Shown piece by piece: positions 58,822 through 64,000 of a DNA stretch of 64,000 bases. A program made the translations under genes and the position numbers. The stretch's first letter is position 1; every line of letters begins with the position of its first letter. The notes beneath the pieces are model-generated. The model did not search any database. It was given only the letters and a program-made list of their open reading frames with translations, and had not been told where the DNA came from. The stretch spans positions 214,001 through 278,000 of the forward strand of contig WPIO01000122.1 of the NCBI GenBank assembly GCA_009760855.2. Direction: 5' to 3'. The stretch is from Cristatella mucedo. Its lineage: Eukaryota; Bryozoa; Phylactolaemata; Cristatellidae.

Positions 58822-58893
58822 GTATTTCTTGGTCCCAGATAGAGCTCGGCTTCTGTTGCCCATTAAGAGTCGCTATGTTGCGAATATACACGG
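58822..58893 (+). CDS. possible short exon, lectin-like strand
   Basis: AG at 58820-58821 follows GTGCTGCTAGCTGC, and the donor is CACGG/GTAATT at 58894. The 72-nt segment is phase 1-1, as expected after the exon at 57684-57863. It reads G-ISWSQIELGFCCPLRVAML and RIYTG. W-Q-ELG followed by a V-ML-IY strand resembles the core of F5/8C-type domains (WW-VDLG...V..V.IYNR). The similarity is short and the pyrimidine tract is weak, so it may be chance. Confidence 0.3.
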
Positions 58894-59589
58894 GTAATTT
58901 ACAGGCAGGTTTATGTAGCTTTGTGTGCTGTTGCTGCATCTATTATGCTTCGGCACGTCAGGTTTGGTTGATCTTTTCGCACAGATTGGTCACTCTTTAA
59001 AGCCAAGCTTTGTGGACGACGATATCGGCTAGCATTACGTTATCCTTCCATAGTCACTAAACTCACATATGTTTGATGTTTCTTTTTTAACAATTACCAT
59101 TTTCTTCGTTAATATAGCTGTTTATATAAACAGATATATGTGATTTCAAATGCCCAGGGAGTGTAAGAACTAGTCATATATATTCTGGTACATCTTAAGG
59201 AGATTCCCGAAAACAGACCTGTGGCTACAGATTACTGCTTTCCTTAAGCAGTGTAAAACCTACTTAGGATGCAAAGAGGGAAATCGGATTTAGACGTTGT
59301 ATCTGCATGGGGTGTGCACACATTTTGTAGTAACCATTATATATATAGAACAAACTGGACGTGTTTATGCTGCTCTTTCTGCATCAATAAGAAGCCGACT
59401 TGAGCGAAACAAATTATGCTTGCAATATAATATCGGTATTTACCATCGGCGATTTACCAGTACCCTTCAGTGGTTTTGGTGGGAGTTATTGTCCCACCTG
59501 TTTCACATGATTATTCATCGACTGAGAGTGATTTGGGTTCAACTAAAGGTTACTTTTATGACAGCTACGATAATTTTGATGTTCCTACA

Positions 59590-60240
59590 CCTAAACTGAT
59601 GTCAAATTAGGATCTCGATGATATAGTGAGAGAACTTGGCCTACCTAAAGAGTTGGCTGAAGTCCTTGGTTATAGATTAAAAGGAAAAATTTTTCTAGCG
59701 CTGTGACAGCAAATTTTAGTATACACGTTGACAAAATAAGTTTCTTCCTTACTTTGTGACCGATGATTCACCAACCTATTGGATATGTGTACTGAGCCTA
59801 GGTGTTCAACTGGAAAAGTACTATAATTCAACTGAGTGGAGCCTCTTTAAAAACTCGTGGGATTGTTTTTATAGGAAGTTTTAGTTTACAGTGACAGGGA
59901 ACTGACCTTACTGCAGGATGCACTTTCTCTCCGGATGAAACATACTTATTGGAAATATGCGAATGCTTCTCAATTTAATCAAGTAGTATCAACACCATTG
60001 GTAGATATGCTGCGATTTATAGATCGCACTTCTGTTGCAACTTTGAGGTGTCTACCTGAAATACTCCTAATTTTACGTTTTTTGGATAATCACCTGGGTG
60101 CAGTTTGTTACGGACAGAAAGACTAGCCATAGCTAACCCATTTAATGCCTACGACTGACAACGTCCAACAACCTCTTCGAGTCGACAGAAAGAAAGTGCT
60201 ACTTTCTCCCTTGCACGTAAAGCTAGGACAAATAAAATTG
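59590..60240 (+). pseudogene. relic of a repeated transposon-like ORF family
   Basis: In broken frames the sequence reads DLDDIVRELGLPKELAEVLG and YRLKGKIF (59613-59700), then YNSTEWSLFKNS (about 59830), MKHTYWKYANAS (59935) and finally NVQQPLRVDRKKVLLSPLHV with KLGQIK (60150-60237). This order matches a multicopy protein family of unknown function seen in many arthropods and cnidarians, usually annotated as hypothetical and often next to transposons (D-L-DL-R-L-L-K--AELL, EW-LF-DSSK, LPPLHIKLGLMK). Here it has many stops and is dead. Assignment rests on memory of these motifs. Confidence 0.5.
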
Positions 60241-61167
60241 ATATTAAGGCTCTGCACCCCGACAGTAATACTTTTAACTACTCCCTAAAAAAGCCCTCCC
60301 TCAAATTAGCTAGACTAAGATACAAACTAGCATCTTGTTGGTCTACGATTATATAATTTTTTGAAGACACATAGTTTACGTTAAAAATAATTGTGATGAA
60401 GTTTCAGGCTTGAAGTTGATTTAATTCTGCTATGGTGAACTTTTTCGGCAATCACAAGTGTGCTGACTATGCTCAAATTGTTGAGAAAATTATTTCAAGC
60501 TATGAAACATCTGCAGCTGAATGAGGGTAAGGATACATTATCTAGACTTTCAACATGGATTTTTCCCATCAATTTGAGGGGGTTAAGCAACAAAAGCAAA
60601 GCTGAAAATTTAGAAAAGTTGCAAAATATGTCGTTTAGAAGCATTCAATTAAAGTCAGAAAGACATACTTTTAAGTTGTACATAACCTTGATACTTTTTT
60701 GTTAAACCATTGAAAAAGATATGTCATGCAAGTAAAAGTAGTAAGTAAAACCGCTTACTGCTAAACAAATCTTGACCCGCAGGATTAAGTTAAGTTATAT
60801 ATTCCAAAATAGCGCATCCATAATATACTTAATTAACCTAATAGATATAAAACAACAGGTGGGAATTGTTCATGCCTGTTTTATCTCGCAAACCAATTTT
60901 ACTGTCGGAAGCTAGGTAATTGCCAGGCTTGCCTTAGCTCTGTTGCTGTATACTTTTGTACATATGAAACCTTTGCCTGCTATCAACTTGATCAGATTTG
61001 TATTCTGCTTCAGCAAGCTGCAGGTTGCTGAGGTGGAGATTAAATTACATTAGTGGGCGCAATACAAACGAGTGGCTGTTATTCTAAAGAAATACTAGCT
61101 TACTTAACAGCCTTTTTAGTCAAGTGACAGAAGAGCCTCTAGGAATATCACTATTGCTAGCAGTTAC
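60241..61167. other. no recognised feature
   Basis: Possible further decay of the preceding relic, but no motif was confirmed. Only short ORFs are present. Confidence 0.3.
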
Positions 61168-61272
61168 AATAAAGGATAGCCAGCTATAGGATTCGAACCC
61201 ACAACCTCAAGAAACCATCATATTTTTTATGGCCTCGGTCCAGAGTTATTGAGCTAGAATCCTGTTATAACA
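61168..61272 (-). mobile_element. SINE-2, third copy with intact B box
   Basis: Minus-strand reading: GATTCTAGCTCAATAACTCT (A-box-like TAGCTCAATAAC), GAGGTTGTGGGTTCGAATCC (perfect B box) and ATCCTTTATTGTAACTGCTA, matching the body of the copy at 36788-36909. Confidence 0.7.
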
Positions 61273-62429
61273 TCGTTATACAATATAACTATAGTTATAA
61301 CTAGCTTAACAATATAGCTATAGCTATAAGTTTCATCATGAAAACATTATTACAATAAGAATTAGCATCATTGGCAAGCGGGGAAGGGACACTAGGTAAG
61401 GTGGTTGCTTTTCATGCTTATTATTATTGTAATAATTAGTTATCATGATGAACCAGTCATAACTCTGAAGCTCATAGTGCTCTTAGGCACTGCTATTACC
61501 TAACCGATACAACATAAGTGGCTTTCTCTATTCCAATTCTGTTTTTGCTTTCCTTTTCTAAATGTGCAGGTTGCATGGCGAGTGGTTCGCTTCTTTTACA
61601 TCACAATGAAAATGCTTTTTAGTTGTTAAAATTAATTACTTCCGATTAATAGTTAGTCTTTGCTCATGCAGCTGTGGTTGTTTTGCTACAAACAGCTTGG
61701 CTGGGCTAACCTGGTGATTCACCCTGTGGTAGCCACCACGGGACATGTCTCTTTGCCTTTTTTTTAATACTCCAGTCGACAATGCTTGCTTACTTAGTCT
61801 GGTTGCTGATACAAGTCAATTTCTACGTCTGTCGTTAAGAGCTTGAAGTTAATTATAGTCCACCGAAGACCATTTCTGTTAAAGTCAGCAATCTTGATAA
61901 TCCGTTTTATATGCCGTCTGATATGAAAGAATTTCTACTTTGTCTGGTACTCTGAAATTCATTAAGACTGACCCCAAGTTGCACTAGGTTATCGTTAACA
62001 ACTCACTCAAAACCTAAACGATTTACGGCTTACATTCAATCCCCAAAGTAGATTTCAATGCAGGCAGAAGTTGGTAACATAAAGGAAAGTGTGCCACTGG
62101 CCAGAAGAAATATATCTTCCAGCTTTCATTGCAGCAAGCTTCTTTTGAATGACTGATAGTTGTAATTATATCATAAAGTTGAAATGGTAATTATCAACTA
62201 CACTGGTTTCACTCGAAGACTACTGAGCATCAACTTATACATTACCTTAATCACGAAATTGAATGTAGTTTGGGTACACAATTGAGGCATTCTCTTCATA
62301 ACCAACTTTTGTTTGATGACTAAATGAGCATACCAGCCATGTCTGGATACTTTAACCGAGTCAAAAATGCACACATTCGGGTTATTTTTGAATGGCAAGA
62401 TGATTAAAACCAATGTTATTATTGTTAGA
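61273..62429. other. no recognised feature
   Basis: This is AT-rich sequence with small palindromic TATAGCTATA-type stretches near 61290-61330. Confidence 0.3.
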
Positions 62430-62740
62430 AAACCTGTAGTTACTATGAAATTGGAAAACCTAACGTTCTAAAACGGTTCCAACAGCATCCATCTTGTTGC
62501 ATCTGCACGAGATTGAGGTGCCCTTTTCTTGCGTGATCTTTCATTACACAATCGAATCAATTCCACAGTCAAGTCTTCTTACTCTCAGCCACACAACATT
62601 GCTAAAATTTGGGCTTATTTAAACAGGGATACTAAGTCTAAATTGGCCCATGCATATGTAAGTCTATCTAGACTTCTGCAACTCACTGCACACTCGTCTA
62701 GCAGCCTGTGCACTCCTGAAAAAACGGCTGGTACTAAATA
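62430..62740 (+). mobile_element. LINE family B, internal fragment
   Basis: HNRINSTVKSSYSQPHNIAK and IWAYLNRDTKSKLAHAYVS (62529-62650) equal the DDHISSTVKSAYFQLHNIAK segment of other copies. It breaks off near 62740, just before the inferred LTR. Confidence 0.72.
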
Positions 62741-62759
62741 TCCAAGGGGAAGTGGGAGT

Positions 62760-63249
62760 TAATCTCCCCAAAATGTCTATTAGTAGTGTGAGTATTCCAC
62801 TAAAATACATTTATTAATATTGTACAAAGACCAATAAAACGAACGGCATAAAAATTGGCACAAAGAACACTGGCAACATAACCTATCGCTTGATGTGATA
62901 TAGCTGCCGTGTGACCTTCTTATGACCTGTAAAGTCGAAGGTCAGCTCAGCTATAAATGGCTTTACCATCAAATCTCCAGATTCAATACCAATCATTGTA
63001 GAAATATAGTAAACCGCTCAAAAGGTGCATGGCACTCGACTCCATGCTAGCCCTACCACAAACAAAGTATACAAACAATTCGACATATCAAACTGTAGAC
63101 AGTCATCACTGTGATAACAGATCTATCGGGCGGAGCCACAATAACGTGACCAATCAAGAGAGGCCTCGCTCACACTGTGGTCCTGGAGCCTACATATGAT
63201 GTTTGCCAATAAACGTGATCTCTTCATTGTGCTGCGTCTTATCATTACA
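62760..63249 (+). mobile_element. possible 5' LTR of a Ty3/gypsy-like element
   Basis: The interval lies between a truncated LINE and a gag ORF. It has a TATA-like GCTATAAATGG at about 62950, CCAATAAACGTGATC (a polyadenylation-like AATAAA) near 63208, and the end ATTACA at 63249 followed by TGTTGGCAGTGGTG, where a primer-binding site is expected. The left boundary is a guess and the 3' LTR is outside the window. Confidence 0.4.
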
Positions 63250-63296
63250 TGTTGGCAGTGGTGAAGTTATAAATTTTCGCCCTGCATATAAAAGGG

Positions 63297-64000
63297 ATGG
63301 ACAAGTTTAACCCTCCAGCGGAATTCACATATATTGAACCGGCGTTATGGACGGATGGGAGAAATTGTTTTCGCCCATATGTGATGGCAACGAAGTGGAT
63401 GGCTGAGGAACAAGACGTACAGAAAAGAACACTCTTGTACGCCATGGGGGCCCAAGCTGAAGCGATTTTTGGCAACTTCACCTATGAGGTTGATCAAGTG
63501 AAGACGTTGGACCTCATCTTGGGCAAGTTTGATAATTATTTCATACAGCGAAGGAATATTATCCACGATCGGGCTATTTTCAACCGCAGCTGTCAACATC
63601 CGGGGGAATCTAGCGAGGCATTCAAACAGGCACTACTTGGTTTAGCTTCGCACTGGGAATACGGTGTAGTTAGTTCACACAGCAGAGAGACAGCCGATGC
63701 CCAACACCGACAGTTTATCACTCACGAACCGAGCCCAAGAGCACACGACTCCCCTCTGCCCCTGCCCTCATACGACTCCCCTCCCCTGGTCGACTCCGAC
63801 GACTCATCGACCACACCTGTGCACCGGCCGACCCTGATGGTGAATCCACCATCTGGCCACCAGCTGGTCCATGCCACATCAAAGGCGGACCACAGCAGTG
63901 CACTGGCCGACCCTGATGGTGAATCCACTATCTGGCCACCAGCTGGTTACTGGCCTGCGTCCATACCACATCACAGGCCGACCACAGCTGTGCATTGGCC
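63297..64000 (+). CDS. gag-like ORF of Ty3/gypsy-type element, runs off the window
   Basis: From ATG at 63297 the frame is open for 234 codons to the window edge. It starts MDKFNPPAEF and contains ALWTDGRNCFRPYVMA, QKRTLLYAMGAQAEAIFGNF, ILGKFDNYFIQRRNIIHDRA, FNRSCQHPGESSEAFKQALL and LASHWEYG. This follows the capsid part of metazoan gypsy Gag (W..W...F..YR.A, LLY..G..A..I...F, KF..YF..R.N..YERA.F..R.Q..GES...F...L..LA..C.YG). In such proteins a zinc knuckle normally follows. Here a Pro/Ser/Asp/His-rich segment encoded by 79-92-bp imperfect repeats appears instead. Capsid assembly is the family role. Whether protease and polymerase follow is unknown. Confidence 0.72.
   Translation, partial: MDKFNPPAEFTYIEPALWTDGRNCFRPYVMATKWMAEEQDVQKRTLLYAMGAQAEAIFGNFTYEVDQVKTLDLILGKFDNYFIQRRNIIHDRAIFNRSCQHPGESSEAFKQALLGLASHWEYGVVSSHSRETADAQHRQFITHEPSPRAHDSPLPLPSYDSPPLVDSDDSSTTPVHRPTLMVNPPSGHQLVHATSKADHSSALADPDGESTIWPPAGYWPASIPHHRPTTAVHW
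63821..64000. repeat. minisatellite inside gag (79- and 92-bp units)
   Basis: GCACCGGCCGACCCTGATGG at 63821 recurs as GCACTGGCCGACCCTGATGG at 63900, and GCATTGGCC starts a third unit at 63992. Units share GTGAATCCAC, ATCTGGCCACCAGCTGGT and a GCCGACCACAGC-like end. The unit lengths are not multiples of three, so each copy is read in a different frame. Confidence 0.88.

Noticed and set aside
59297-59599. 100-codon ORF containing FWWEL as a second fucolectin WW strand
   Set aside because: The surrounding residues do not follow the F5/8C pattern and no splice frame supports it. It overlaps the start of the transposon relic.

Overview
This window looks like noncoding-rich animal DNA, most likely from an invertebrate. 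It is AT-rich and has long (TA)n, (CA)n and (GA)n microsatellites. It also has spliceosomal-type exon boundaries, tRNA-derived SINEs and dozens of 5'-truncated non-LTR retrotransposon copies. I see no operons, no compact coding and no prokaryotic signals. The species cannot be named from the sequence alone. The domain mix of the one clear gene (fucolectin-type F5/8C lectin, EGF-like, fibronectin III, membrane span) is familiar from receptor-like proteins of marine invertebrates.

Host genes. The main find is a gene spread over about 23 kb on the + strand (8237-31674). Five exons, each with a plausible acceptor and donor, join in one frame. Two 231-nt exons encode the halves of a fucolectin-like domain. 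A 153-nt exon is cysteine-rich and EGF-like, a 321-nt exon is fibronectin III-like, and a 106-nt exon encodes a transmembrane segment. The first four exons are all phase 1-1, the classic arrangement for exon shuffling. The signal-peptide exon and the cytoplasmic exons are not identified. A further phase 1-1 EGF-like exon (57684-57863), with a possible short lectin-like exon (58822-58893), suggests a second, related receptor gene starting near 57 kb.

Mobile DNA. Two CR1/L2-like LINE families dominate. Family A ends in a short ATTAC-type tail. Its longest copy is at 11922-15055 (-) and its best-preserved RT ORF is at 54850-56237 (+). Family B ends in a conserved hairpin plus (ATT)n, with more than fifteen copies or tails; several lie head to head. 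One SINE family (33816-33969, 41320-41460) has a tRNA-like head and the family B 3' tail, so it is probably mobilised by family B. A second tRNA-type SINE family occurs at 36.8, 52.2 and 61.2 kb. A broken hAT transposon with a GTF2IRD2-like transposase (9933-11921, -) is interleaved with family A copies. A relic of another repeated ORF family lies at 59590-60240. The window ends inside the gag of a Ty3/gypsy-like LTR element (63297 to the edge).

Layout. 0-8 kb: LINE fragments, microsatellites and a GC-richer unknown stretch. 8-32 kb: receptor gene, with introns full of LINEs. 32-57 kb: LINE and SINE debris, very long microsatellites (40.9-42.2 kb), degenerate TTTAGGG-like blocks and GC-rich islands of unknown origin. 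57-64 kb: second receptor-like locus, a transposon relic and the gypsy-like element. Apart from the receptor exons, no ORF here looks like a functional host gene.
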